The notes beneath the pieces were generated by a model. The model saw only the letters and a program-made list of their open reading frames with translations. It ran no database searches and was not told the origin of the DNA. Both the position numbers and the translations under genes were made by a program. Positions 60,701 to 64,000 of a stretch of 64,000 bases of DNA are shown here, one piece after another. How positions within the stretch are numbered: the first letter of the stretch is position 1; each line of letters begins with the position of its first letter. This DNA comes from Seriola aureovittata (lineage: Eukaryota > Chordata > Actinopteri > Carangiformes > Carangidae): the NCBI RefSeq assembly GCF_021018895.1, contig NC_079368.1, forward strand, positions 3,937,501-4,001,500. Direction: 5' to 3'.

Positions 60701-62099
60701 GCTAAGTGACGCAGCATCAGTCCCCTTGGGTTTTTAGAAAACAACCTTCACAGACAGTTAGGCTCTGATGTTTTGGTACCAGTTGTTGTCACATATGCTC
60801 CGACAAAGAAGACAAGGCAAGTCAAATCTGAAAATAATTTCTTCCGAGCTCATAACATTCGTCTGGTTTTGGCTCGCTTTTTCTTCCTGTTTGTGTGGAA
60901 GCATTTTGTGCTTTAAAAAAAACGTGGATCCTGCTGTCACCCACATTTCTCACATGAGGATCATGAAGACGGACGTGACTTGAGATTAATAGCTTGTTGT
61001 TTGTTTTGCATTAAGATGCAAACGGCAGTAGATCGAACGCGCCGCAGCAGTCGGTGAATGCTGTTGTGTATCTGCGCTGTGTCCCCACTGTACTCTGTTG
61101 GTGCTTAAAGATCTGAATGCAGGGTGAAAGCTCTGTGTTTCAAAGACACCCACCCTCTCCACGGCCTTATTTATGAGGGTCTCGGGATGGCGGGCAGGAA
61201 GGCACCGAGAACCTGCTCTGGTGGAGCAGGTGTAGAATAATAGCCGAGCGCCGTGCCATACATCAAGTCAGCTTTTAGTGCTAAGGAGCATTCGAGCTTT
61301 CGACGTCTATCACCCTTCTCCCTCCCCGGACTCCATTATCTGCTGCTGCGAGCTTCATTGGGCGGCCGAGATCAAAGCCACGAGGGTTAAGTCTTCAGTC
61401 GGCACACCGGCCGCCACATTTGATGCTGTGGTCTTCACTAGGAATCATTTACAGGTCACTTTTAATATGCAGATAAGGCAGAGACGATGTCTAACAAAGG
61501 TCAAGGATATTTCCCCACGGATGTGCCCGTTCTCCAGAAATTAATTATACATCAAAGGCAATCTTTTCTCTGTTCCCCAGTATTCCCACATATATTGCTT
61601 ACAGTACGCAGCCTGCAAGCTGCTTCTGCTATCAGAGCTACTGTACAGGAGATTCAGGCAGTGTTTGTAAATGATAGAAGTACATCTTCTGTCTCTCTTT
61701 AACAATAGTTACTTTCACGAATAAATATACGTATCAAGCCGTGGAATCGGTGAGACTTCAAAGCCAACGCTTACCTTTTATTCTGCTGTGGCGAGTGGCC
61801 GTGCACATGGCAGTGCGTTAACATGTAGGACAAGGAGCTGAATCATCTCATTTTGAGCATATGTTAACATTGCTGTGTAGTGAGTTATGTCTCTGATGTC
61901 CCTCCTACTTCTTCTCCTTCTTCTGCCACCTCAGGAATTCTCCTTCCCCCAAGTGTGGTGCAGCAACCAGCAGCCCCTGCACTGTGCCTTCTCTCTGGAG
62001 AGATACAGCCCTGCCACCGCCCAGCTCTCCTGCAAAATCAGCGTGCGCCAGGTCAAAGGCCACGAGCAGATTCTGCAGGTCTACACGGCTGTGGCCGAG
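532..62099 (+). CDS. unc5d: unc5d netrin receptor, partial coding sequence (10 joined exons)
   Basis: The joined exons are 532-699, 13884-14048, 16449-16481, 18562-18747, 22320-22682, 28653-28737, 40537-40708, 51512-51739, 57910-58059 and 61935-62099. They give one open frame of 572 codons (the first codon borrows one base from the previous exon), and intron phases match at every junction (1,1,1,1,1,2,0,0,0). Domain order is TSP1, TSP1, stalk with microexon, one transmembrane helix, cytoplasmic linker, ZU5 and UPA. This is the UNC5 architecture. UNC5 proteins are single-pass surface receptors that bind netrins (UNC5D also FLRT proteins), mediate axon repulsion, and act as dependence receptors through a C-terminal death domain. 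The wording of several stretches points to the D paralogue. The Ig domains and death domain are outside the window. No stop, frameshift or missing splice site was seen, so the gene looks functional. Which of any teleost duplicates (a or b) it is cannot be told here. Confidence 0.93.
950..1477 (+). mobile_element. TTAA-flanked MITE, family A copy 1
   Basis: The element starts AGGTCCCATATTGTA after TTAA (946-949) and ends TAAAATATGAACCT, an imperfect inverted terminal repeat. The right flank is TTTG, a decayed TTAA. The interior shares long stretches, in inverted order, with 52301-52752 and 20935-21095 (for example CCTCTCTCAGGCTTCTCTCT and its complement). TTAA duplication is the hallmark of piggyBac-type transposition, so a non-autonomous piggyBac-like origin is inferred. 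No transposase is encoded. Confidence 0.75.
2216..3340 (+). mobile_element. TTAA-type MITE, family C (right end unclear), interrupted by hAT-like element
   Basis: It starts AGGTGGAGCAGGCGATTCTG after TTAA (2212-2215) and resembles a fish repeat I recognise from its GAAGCTCCGCCTCCCAACATTCATGG-type interior, here at about 2308-2335. A hAT-like element interrupts it at 2611-2958. The right boundary is not evident; 3340 is an estimate. No coding capacity was seen. Confidence 0.45.
2611..2958 (+). mobile_element. hAT-like MITE with 8-bp target duplication
   Basis: It is 348 bp, bounded by TAGGGATGGG and its complement CCCATCCCTA. The flanks are TTATGCTT (2603-2610) and TTATGCAT (2959-2966), an 8-bp duplication with one mismatch, as expected of hAT transposition. 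Near both ends are CGAGTACTCG-type subterminal palindromes. It contains no transposase and has inserted into an older repeat. Confidence 0.85.
3385..3480. repeat. dispersed teleost repeat fragment
   Basis: The stretch with GCGGCTCTGTGAGG, TAACATGCTGATGTTTAACA and GATAATGCTTACC resembles a very common fish repeat that contains CTAACATGCT motifs. It is recalled rather than searched, and the boundaries are approximate. Confidence 0.3.
4778..5843 (+). mobile_element. Tc1/mariner-like transposon, internally deleted
   Basis: The ends are CAGTGGCTTCAGAAAGTGTT (left) and, in complement, CAGCGGCTTCAGAAAGTTTT (right), with TA just outside the right end. The interior at 5260-5530 decodes to broken Tc1 transposase pieces: [35 protein letters not shown], then [10 protein letters not shown] and IMLG. 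The order is right for a Tc1 transposase, but the middle (much of the DDE catalytic core) is missing. It is therefore a dead remnant. Confidence 0.82.
5275..5607 (+). pseudogene. Tc1-like transposase fragment
   Basis: The open stretch begins in the helix-turn-helix/GRPAKLS region of a Tc1-family transposase (GRPR-like motif), continues through [17 protein letters not shown] and RTTI-like sequence, then jumps to [17 protein letters not shown], which normally lies far downstream near the catalytic residues. About 110 codons remain of a family length near 340. No function is expected. The frame after IMLGVCLSV is not transposase. Confidence 0.7.
6877..6920. repeat. (GATA)11 microsatellite, LINE tail
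   Basis: Eleven GATA units directly abut the LINE 3' end, so the repeat is probably retrotransposon tail rather than independent slippage. Confidence 0.9.
7036..8465 (-). pseudogene. LINE reverse transcriptase, frameshifted
   Basis: Three minus-strand frames make one decayed protein. 8465-8220 carries [14 protein letters not shown] and [19 protein letters not shown]. 8238-7306 carries [30 protein letters not shown] (motif A), GAPQGTVL (motif B) and YSDDTAIV (motif C, catalytic DD). 7296-7036 carries the C-terminal [20 protein letters not shown] and [14 protein letters not shown]. The frameshifts near 8230 and 7300 break the frame. The catalytic aspartates remain, but the protein cannot be made whole. 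The nested non-LTR retrotransposon family is common in fish. Confidence 0.85.
9209..9241. repeat. (CA)n microsatellite
   Basis: A pure CA run of 33 bp in intron. Confidence 0.95.
11143..11495 (-). repeat. LINE/SINE 3'-end-like repeat, antisense
   Basis: The plus strand begins TCAAATCAAGTTTATTTATA and continues AAGCACATTT, the complement of the TATAAATAAACTTGATT-type tail found on many teleost retroelements. Following text (CCTTAAAAATGTCCACGGAG, TTTCAAAGCTTTGGGGCGAC) matches repeats I have seen widely in fish. There is no coding capacity. The right limit is approximate. Confidence 0.5.
12836..13690 (+). mobile_element. nested TTAA-type MITEs (families D and E)
   Basis: After TTAA (12832-12835) comes AGGAACAGTTCAATATTTTG, the left end of a common fish MITE. 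About 50 bp in, TTAA (12889-12892) is followed by AGTTACAAAATGTAACTTTT, the left end of a different TTAA family, running to about 13625 (GTAAATTTATGAATTTTG). The following segment (13630-13690), with CCAGTCTTGGCCTGCTAAGC and repeated AGCTAA, again fits the outer family. Right ends are decayed. Confidence 0.5.
13884..14048 (+). CDS. unc5d: unc5d exon: second TSP1 repeat
   Basis: The exon follows TGTTGCAG and ends before GTAAGG. It is 165 nt, phase 1 at both ends. With the donated base A the first codon is ATT (Ile), where other UNC5 proteins usually have Val before DG. It encodes [17 protein letters not shown], then [16 protein letters not shown], and ends [10 protein letters not shown]. Six cysteines and a WxxWxxW motif are present, as in a TSR. 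NCT in ENCTDG is an N-glycosylation sequon. In the family the two TSP1 repeats form the membrane-proximal rod of the ectodomain. Confidence 0.96.
14870..15956. mobile_element. foldback-type element with ~60-bp inverted arms and TA-rich core
   Basis: The left arm TACGGAAGCGTATTGCTGCC (14870 on) is the complement of the right arm GGCAGCGATACTCCTCTGTA (ending 15956). Pairing continues for about 50-60 bp through the Pu-rich segment GAAAAAGAAAAAGGGATCAG. Inside are repeated ATGTTATAAC/CACGTTATAAC palindromes and a long AT microsatellite. No transposase is encoded. It is probably a non-autonomous inverted-repeat transposon; its class is unknown to me. Confidence 0.7.
15489..15763. repeat. (AT)n microsatellite with duplicated unit
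   Basis: Long TATA runs are broken by a block GAATAGAACATTTTTTTCAT followed by ATCTATCTCTCTCTCTAT. The block occurs at 15524 and 15611, and a shortened form occurs at 15705. The pattern implies tandem duplication of an ~87-bp unit inside the AT tract. Confidence 0.9.
16449..16481 (+). CDS. unc5d: unc5d 33-nt microexon in the extracellular stalk
   Basis: A 33-nt segment lies between a strong acceptor (pyrimidine-rich tract, then TTTGCAG) and a consensus donor (GTGAGT). It is phase 1 on both sides and, in frame, encodes [11 protein letters not shown]. This resembles the 11-residue stalk segment DKKPLHEIKPQ of mammalian UNC5D (recalled, not searched). Because both ends are phase 1 and the length is a multiple of three, inclusion or skipping leaves the frame intact: skipping joins CTQ directly to SMDGSND. 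Equivalent short exons next to the transmembrane exon are reported as alternatively spliced in UNC5 paralogues (UNC5B exon 8, under NOVA2). Alternative use here is inferred. Confidence 0.88.
16610..16770 (+). promoter_or_regulatory. YCAY cluster downstream of microexon (candidate NOVA-binding region)
   Basis: I count at least seven TCAT/TCAC motifs in about 140 nt, against roughly two expected by chance. NOVA proteins bind YCAY clusters, and clusters downstream of an exon usually promote inclusion. Function here is inferred from position only. Confidence 0.35.
17929..18288 (-). pseudogene. possible PIF/Harbinger transposase N-terminal fragment
   Basis: A 119-codon minus-strand open stretch contains [20 protein letters not shown] followed by FQAYF. 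This resembles the (R)E-GEF-L-ELRLD--RF--YFR motif near the start of Harbinger (HARBI1-like) transposases, preceded by a basic stretch (HKKKGSS). The expected downstream DDE domain is not seen and the frame becomes unlike transposase after LCLAGRL. It is probably a decayed transposon piece and could be chance. Confidence 0.4.
18562..18747 (+). CDS. unc5d: unc5d exon: transmembrane helix and juxtamembrane region
   Basis: The exon follows GTTGCAG and ends before GTAAGA. It is 186 nt, phase 1 at both ends. It encodes a short extracellular stalk ([13 protein letters not shown]), a hydrophobic helix [18 protein letters not shown] (18600-18653), the positively charged stop-transfer RKN, and a cytoplasmic juxtamembrane segment with [16 protein letters not shown] and SFNFKTTRQ. 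The cytoplasmic wording is nearly the same as mammalian UNC5D. DVID followed by Ser (18681-18692) fits a DxxD caspase-3-type site, in the region where UNC5 receptors are cleaved to release a pro-apoptotic fragment. Confidence 0.96.
19000..19480. other. GC/CpG-rich intronic block
   Basis: The block includes GCCGCGCCGTCCCCTCCCCG, TCGCGGCGATGG, TCGCCGCCGCGGTGAC and GGCGCTCGAGCCCC, in sharp contrast to the AT-rich flanks. It encodes nothing recognisable. It may be a conserved non-coding element or small CpG island; this is inference from composition. Confidence 0.4.
19758..19780 (+). repeat. poly(G) run, 23 bases
   Basis: The run is preceded by GGGTGGGTGGGT, so at least three further G-triplets are available. 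It is capable of forming G-quadruplex on the sense strand and intronic RNA. Confidence 0.9.
20560..20740. repeat. teleost MITE-like fragment
   Basis: The sequence (TTAATTGATTAGTCATCGAG, AACTGTAAACTGAATATCTC, TTGGTCAGACAAAATAAG) resembles a widespread fish repeat with GATTAATCGATTA-type ends; 56370-56615 is probably a related copy. Recognised from memory, with approximate limits. Confidence 0.35.
20935..21095 (-). mobile_element. TTAA MITE family A, partial copy 2
   Basis: It shares CATCTCCTCTCTCAGGCTTC, CTGTAGTAACAACAGGTCGA and the GAGGCTCTGAGCCTC hairpin centre with 52301-52752, in the same orientation as that copy. Both termini are missing. Confidence 0.65.
22320..22682 (+). CDS. unc5d: unc5d exon: cytoplasmic linker and start of ZU5
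   Basis: The acceptor is CTGTAG and the donor is GTGAGG. The exon is 363 nt, phase 1 at both ends. It starts [20 protein letters not shown], a strong UNC5D match, then runs through [20 protein letters not shown], a variable Ser/Arg-rich stretch, and ends [20 protein letters not shown], the beginning of the ZU5 beta-sandwich. The region after DKELF looks several residues shorter than mammalian UNC5D. The variable linker ([20 protein letters not shown] onward) is poorly conserved, as is usual for this part of the family. Reading through the donor stays open for about 32 codons, but this is intronic. Confidence 0.95.
22683..28652 (+). other. unc5d intron within ZU5 coding region (6.0 kb)
   Basis: It is mostly unremarkable AT-rich intron with short homopolymers. 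A segment near 26255-26640 (ATGCACCGGTCGATCCGCCG, GATCGGCCGATCAG) resembles hAT-type repeats with GATCGGCC motifs and includes a short (CA)n. No exon was found. Confidence 0.65.
26250..26640. repeat. possible hAT-like repeat
   Basis: TAGATATGCACCGGTCGATC and the repeated GGCCGATC-type palindromes recall the left end of a fish hAT element. No right terminus or target duplication was found, so this is tentative. Confidence 0.3.
28653..28737 (+). CDS. unc5d: unc5d exon: ZU5 domain, part 2
   Basis: The exon is 85 nt, between TTTTTCAG and GTGAGG, and enters in phase 1 and leaves in phase 2. It encodes [20 protein letters not shown] and VINQGEA. In the family this matches VSLLIPxGAIPE...WEIYM, the characteristic ZU5 strand pair. 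It is the only exon here that changes phase 1 to 2, so skipping it would shift the frame. The codon AG+T across the junction gives Ser. Confidence 0.95.
32220..32235 (+). repeat. poly(C) run, 16 bases
   Basis: Uninterrupted C run in intron; the complement is a poly(G). Confidence 0.9.
36434..37060. mobile_element. TTAA-type repeat with internal direct duplication
   Basis: After TTAA (36430-36433) comes AGACCCTCTCCAATGAAAAT, like the start of another common fish MITE. Inside, the ~130-bp segment starting near 36655 (GAGAGTTTGCATTAGCACAA, CCACTAACACTGTCAGCCAC) recurs near 36925 (GAGAGTTTGCAGTAGCACAG, CCACTTACACTGTGTCAGCC). The right end was not found. Confidence 0.4.
37105..38665. mobile_element. 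inverted-repeat element with ~250-bp arms
   Basis: The left arm (about 37105-37358), with GGGTCTGAGCTCTGCCTCAT, ATTTATTGGCTATCATAAAT and GCCAATATTGGTTCAGTCT, is mirrored by the complement of the right arm (about 38418-38665), with AGACTGAACCAATATTGGCT and GAGGCAGAGCTCAGACCCAA. Between them lie about 1.06 kb including a (CA)n at 38223-38264. No transposase was seen. The class is unknown; long arms suggest a foldback-type or a large-TIR DNA transposon. Confidence 0.7.
38223..38264. repeat. (AC)n microsatellite
   Basis: A pure AC run of 42 bp inside the inverted-repeat element. Confidence 0.95.
38751..38830 (-). repeat. short LINE/SINE-tail-like repeat
   Basis: ACAATTTATTTAAACAGCGC and CATTTCTTAAATAG resemble, in complement, the AAATAAATTG-type 3' ends of fish retroelements. 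It is short and uncertain. Confidence 0.3.
40488..40522 (+). repeat. (TG)n microsatellite in splice acceptor region
   Basis: 35 bp of TG ends 14 nt before the acceptor AG of the third ZU5 exon. In RNA it is a UG repeat, a binding site for TDP-43 and CELF-type proteins (established); regulation here is inference. Confidence 0.9.
40537..40708 (+). CDS. unc5d: unc5d exon: ZU5 domain, part 3
   Basis: The exon is 172 nt, after GTGTTTAG and before GTGAGA; it enters in phase 2 and leaves in phase 0. It encodes [20 protein letters not shown], then [20 protein letters not shown] and [15 protein letters not shown]. The L-SPEVTCGPP and IPHCA...WNI pattern is typical of UNC5 ZU5 domains. Here Ser in LLSPEV is replaced by Gly (LLGPEV). 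The acceptor is unusual: a 35-bp GT repeat (40488-40522) sits 14 nt upstream of the AG in place of a normal pyrimidine tract. No AG occurs between about 40440 and 40535. Confidence 0.95.
42124..43098. mobile_element. hAT-like MITE carrying microsatellites
   Basis: The left end TAGAGCTCTAT and the complement of the right end, TAGGGCTCTAT, form a terminal inverted repeat of hAT type. The interior (CAATGCGCAATTGACCAACA, AAAACCTGGTCTGAAGTCAG at 42314-42356, and TGACATGGACACGCCCTAAA near 43021) matches a common fish repeat. The 8-bp flanks (TTAACTCT and GAAGTCAT) do not match, so the target duplication is decayed or the ends are off. Confidence 0.6.
42681..42750. repeat. (GT)n microsatellite, one interruption
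   Basis: About 70 bp of GT broken by a single CTGTG near 42710. It lies inside the hAT-like element. Confidence 0.9.
45510..45735 (+). mobile_element. tRNA-derived SINE-like copy
   Basis: It begins GGTGGCAGCACTGTGGTGCA with an A-box-like TGGTGCAGGAGTTGG and a decayed B-box-like GGTCCTGGGACTGAACC, then GTTTGCATGTTCTCCCGTGT and CTGCGTGGGTTTTCTTTGCG, a composite I recognise as an abundant teleost SINE-like repeat. It ends near AATGGTTGTTGGTCTATATG. No flanking duplication was identified. Confidence 0.65.
50767..50870 (-). repeat. retroelement 3'-end-like repeat, antisense
   Basis: ATAATACATTTTATTTATAT followed by GCGCCTTTCAAGACACTCAA is a common fish repeat; in complement it is the TTGAGTGTCTTGAAAGGCGC...AAATAAAATGTATT 3' end. 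No coding part is attached. Confidence 0.5.
51512..51739 (+). CDS. unc5d: unc5d exon: end of ZU5 and start of UPA
   Basis: The exon is 228 nt, after TTCATTGCAG and before GTGGGG; phase 0 at both ends. It encodes [20 protein letters not shown], then [18 protein letters not shown] (end of ZU5) and [13 protein letters not shown]...[16 protein letters not shown] (start of UPA). The ESTSCYC and YNLRVYC-type strings are UNC5 signatures. UPA packs against ZU5 in the closed, autoinhibited UNC5 cytoplasmic supramodule (known for UNC5B). The donor GTGGGG is weaker than the others in this gene. Confidence 0.96.
52301..52752 (-). mobile_element. TTAA-flanked MITE, family A copy 3 (intact ends)
   Basis: It is 452 bp, flanked by TTAA on both sides (52297-52300, 52753-52756). 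The ends are AGGTCCATATTTTAC and, in complement, AGGTCCCATATTGTA. Its orientation is opposite to copy 1. Perfect TTAA flanks support piggyBac-like transposition. It encodes no transposase. Confidence 0.82.
52450..52505. repeat. near-perfect internal palindrome of MITE family A
   Basis: CAGTGAGCCAATCAGAAGAG and its complement at the other side form arms of about 26 nt around the centre GGCTCTGAGCC. A transcript from either strand would fold into a stem-loop. Confidence 0.85.
56370..56615. repeat. teleost MITE-like fragment
   Basis: TTATTTTTGCGATTAATCGT, TTCACATTCAAGAAGCTGGA and the final AATTAATTAATCGTTGCAGT fit a repeat very common in fish genomes with GATTAATCGTTGCAG-type ends. Recognised from memory. 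Confidence 0.5.
57475..57501 (+). repeat. poly(C) run, 27 bases
   Basis: Uninterrupted C run about 400 nt upstream of a UPA exon. The complement is a long poly(G). Confidence 0.9.
57770..57906 (+). promoter_or_regulatory. extended polypyrimidine tract upstream of UPA exon
   Basis: About 130 nt are dominated by C and T with many TCTT, CTCTC and TTCTC motifs, ending in the CATCTCCAG acceptor. Such tracts bind U2AF and PTB proteins; a regulatory role for the downstream exon is inference. Confidence 0.5.
57910..58059 (+). CDS. unc5d: unc5d exon: UPA domain, part 2
   Basis: The exon is 150 nt, after ATCTCCAG and before GTAACC; phase 0 at both ends. It encodes [40 protein letters not shown] and [23 protein letters not shown](I/V)S and FLWxIKPFTxCQ are conserved UNC5D strings. 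The usual first residue Glu is Gly here. The exon is preceded by a pyrimidine-rich tract of roughly 130 nt (57770-57906), much longer than for the other exons. Confidence 0.95.
59679..60016. mobile_element. TTAA-flanked MITE, family B (intact)
   Basis: It is 338 bp, flanked by TTAA at 59675-59678 and 60017-60020. The ends AGGGGTTATATGTAAGTTT and, in complement, AGGAGCTATATGTAAGTTT are a 19-bp terminal inverted repeat with two mismatches. It has no transposase. It is likely piggyBac-type by the TTAA duplication. Confidence 0.85.
60502..60573 (+). repeat. retroelement 3' tail fragment
   Basis: CCCTGTAAAGTGAGATAATG, then ACAAATAAAGTTGAATTAAA and TTGAACTGAAT, is a decayed form of the CGCTATATAAATAAAATTGAATTGAATTG 3' end of fish LINE/SINE families. 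No RT sequence adjoins it. Confidence 0.5.
61935..62099 (+). CDS. unc5d: unc5d exon: UPA domain, part 3 (last exon in window)
   Basis: The exon is 165 nt, after CACCTCAG and before GTGAGG; phase 0 at both ends. It encodes [40 protein letters not shown] and [20 protein letters not shown](R/Q)[12 protein letters not shown] is a distinctive UNC5D string. The next exon, which should carry the end of UPA and the linker to the death domain, was not found in 62100-64000, so the following intron is longer than 1.9 kb. Confidence 0.95.
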
Positions 62100-62393
62100 G
62101 TGAGGCTCTGCAGCTGCGGGAGGTTGAGAGGGGGTGGGTGGGGGGGGGGAGGGAGGGGTGCTTCACTTTCTCACTCAACCTTTAAGTAACCTTCTTGGAG
62201 TGTGTCCACTGAAAAGCAGGGGCCAGCTCTCCTGAGCTTGCGTTGAGTATTATTAGAGAAAAGAGGACACACTTACTTTGTTTCTTTCTTCACAAATTTA
62301 TGCTAAACACAGACAACAGAGATCCAGCTGTTTGACACGTTTACTGTACTCACCACCTCCCCAGTGGGCTCACACTTTTGGACCCCACTGTAT

Positions 62394-62427
<34 letters not shown>

Positions 62428-64000
62428 GTATGTATATGTGTGTGTGTGTGTATGTTTTAACCTTTATTTGTCCTCGCCTGCTTCACAACAACAGTCCTCT
62501 GTCAGACTGAGCAGCTCCACTGGAGCTAGGAGTTAGAATTCCTCACTCCAGAGCTCCTGGACAGTCGTTGTTAAGGCAGAAGAGAGTGTAACATATTGAT
62601 TTTACCAAACTGCTTTTTCACAACCAGTAACAGACATGCCTGTCCTACCTCAGAGCCACAACGCTACTTGAATATATGGTGTTGCAGTGAGACGCAGGTA
62701 AAATATTCCCTGCAGTTACATTTTATTGTTTATTATTAGTATGGATCTGTCAGATAGGAAGAGGACATGAAAGCTGTGAGATGAATTCAGATCATCCGCA
62801 CATTGTTTTTGACTCTTACAGTAAATAGACGTGATCATTACGAGGAGAGTTTACAATGTTTTACATTGTGGGTGACCAGGCTGGATCAACTCAGCAGTCT
62901 TTCCAGCTGTTTTACGCCAACATGAGTCAAATTTCAAATTTTTACCAAATTTTCTAGAAAATGAGAAAAGAAAATCTAATTTGAATCAGTGTTTACATCC
63001 ACTGCTGTTCCGTGAATATGAGTTGGGTTGGGGACACAGTTGGTGGAGCTAATCCTCCAGTCGGGTGCCATTAAACGGTTGAAGAAGAAGAGTGTGACTG
63101 TCAGACCTCAATCAAACAAAAACAATGTGGAAAACATGATGGAATTATAGTTTCTGTTCATTTCATATATTCATTTGAGGAATGTTACAGTCTCCTCATG
63201 GCTCCACACAGATCTGATGTTTTATCGATTCCACCTCAGCCAAGCGTAAAAACTTTTTTTATATATATATATATTTCAGGTTTGTTTTGATGGAGGTTTT
63301 ATTTTTTCATTGTTTACTTTTTTTTTTTTAACACAAATAGAAAAAAGTGGATATACAGAACATGTACATATTGTTATCCTGTCACTTTTTTTCAAACAAA
63401 TCAAGTTTGAATTCATGTTTGAACTAACATGTTCTTTCTTCAAATTCCTTTGAATACATCCCACATGTCTTACTGACGTTACTGTGAGGCCGTAACAGAC
63501 TTGCTTTTATTTTTGAAGTCATAATTGCTTCTTAATGCCAGTTTTCTCCATTCTGCATTAGCAAAGAAAACAACAATAGTCTGTCTCACTGATGGGCAAC
63601 AGGCCACGCAGTGAGACAGCCTTTTACGAATTTGAAGAGATGATTACTATTTAAATTTTTCATTTTTTTTCCCCCCATGTGTCTCGTTCGGAATAAAACG
63701 TGACAGTGCCATCTCGTGCGTTTCCATTACACCGATTTCATGGCTCGCAGCAAAGTTCAGCCAATTTCAGCTCTGGCCAATGAGATAATAACTGTTAGGT
63801 TTATGACTTGAAAGCGAGCCATGATAAAAAAAAAAAATGGAAAAGAAAGAGTTAATGCATCTCCACTCTTCCTGATTAGTTTTACTCATCTTCTTTTCTG
63901 AAAGAGGATTAACTCTGCTTCATTCATGTTAAGGTGGAATTCATAGTTAAAATAAGTAAAGGTACGCTACAGTTTGCATTGACACTCTGCTCCGTGTCCC
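62100..64000 (+). other. start of next unc5d intron
   Basis: A G-rich stretch immediately after the donor (62130-62155), a (CA)n/(TA)n/(GT)n compound microsatellite (62394-62455) and AT-rich sequence. No further exon was recognised. Confidence 0.7.
62394..62455. repeat. compound (AC)n-(AT)n-(GT)n microsatellite
   Basis: ACACAC passes into TATATATATATGTATGTATA and then GTGTGTGTGTGT, an inverted arrangement that could form a hairpin. Confidence 0.85.

Larger units (their letters stand above)
58060..61934 (+). other. unc5d intron within UPA coding region (3.9 kb)
   Basis: It contains the intact TTAA MITE at 59679-60016 and a retroelement tail at 60502-60573. The rest (58060-59670, 60580-61930) has no recognised gene. 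Confidence 0.7.

Noticed and set aside
1..64000. CRISPR array, operon, phage or other prokaryotic-type system
   Set aside because: The window is spliced vertebrate DNA. The regular repeats are microsatellites or inverted-repeat transposons with no spacer-repeat pattern, and no bacterial-type gene clusters occur.

Overview
This window is teleost fish genomic DNA. It carries the middle of one large plus-strand gene, a netrin receptor that I identify as unc5d. Ten exons can be read out, with consensus AG/GT borders and a single continuous reading frame: 1,715 coding bases, or 572 codons once the base donated by the preceding exon is counted. They encode, in order, TSP1 repeat 1 (532-699), TSP1 repeat 2 (13884-14048), an 11-codon microexon (16449-16481), the transmembrane exon (18562-18747), the cytoplasmic linker and start of ZU5 (22320-22682), the rest of ZU5 (28653-28737, 40537-40708, 51512-51739) and the UPA domain (51512-51739, 57910-58059, 61935-62099). 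The signal peptide and Ig domains must lie upstream of base 1, and the end of UPA plus the death domain downstream of base 64000.

The protein fits vertebrate UNC5D better than UNC5A, B or C. The diagnostic stretches are the first TSP1 repeat, the juxtamembrane segment ending SSALTGGFQ, the [12 protein letters not shown] linker, the [10 protein letters not shown] start of ZU5, and [18 protein letters not shown] in UPA. Organism assignment is inference. The multi-kilobase introns are loaded with short inverted-repeat elements of kinds common in teleosts, probably a percomorph.

Nearly everything else is intron. The introns (about 2 to 13 kb) hold: a 5'-truncated, frameshifted LINE of the CR1/L2/Rex1 kind in antisense (6877-8520); an internally deleted Tc1-like transposon (4778-5843); a probable PIF/Harbinger fragment (17929-18288); hAT-like elements (2611-2958 with an 8-bp duplication, and 42124-43098); several TTAA-flanked MITE families (950-1477 and 52301-52752 are two copies of one; 59679-60016 is another, intact); two elements with long inverted arms (14870-15956 and 37105-38665); a tRNA-derived SINE-like copy (45510-45735); and many microsatellites and homopolymers. 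Two microsatellites form part of the splice-acceptor regions of exons.

I see no second protein-coding gene, no convincing RNA gene and no CRISPR-like or bacterial system. The observations most worth following are the symmetrical 33-nt microexon with YCAY motifs downstream, the DVID caspase-type motif just inside the membrane, the splice acceptors built on (TTC)n and (GT)n, and the cohort of TTAA-flanked MITEs with a near-perfect internal hairpin.
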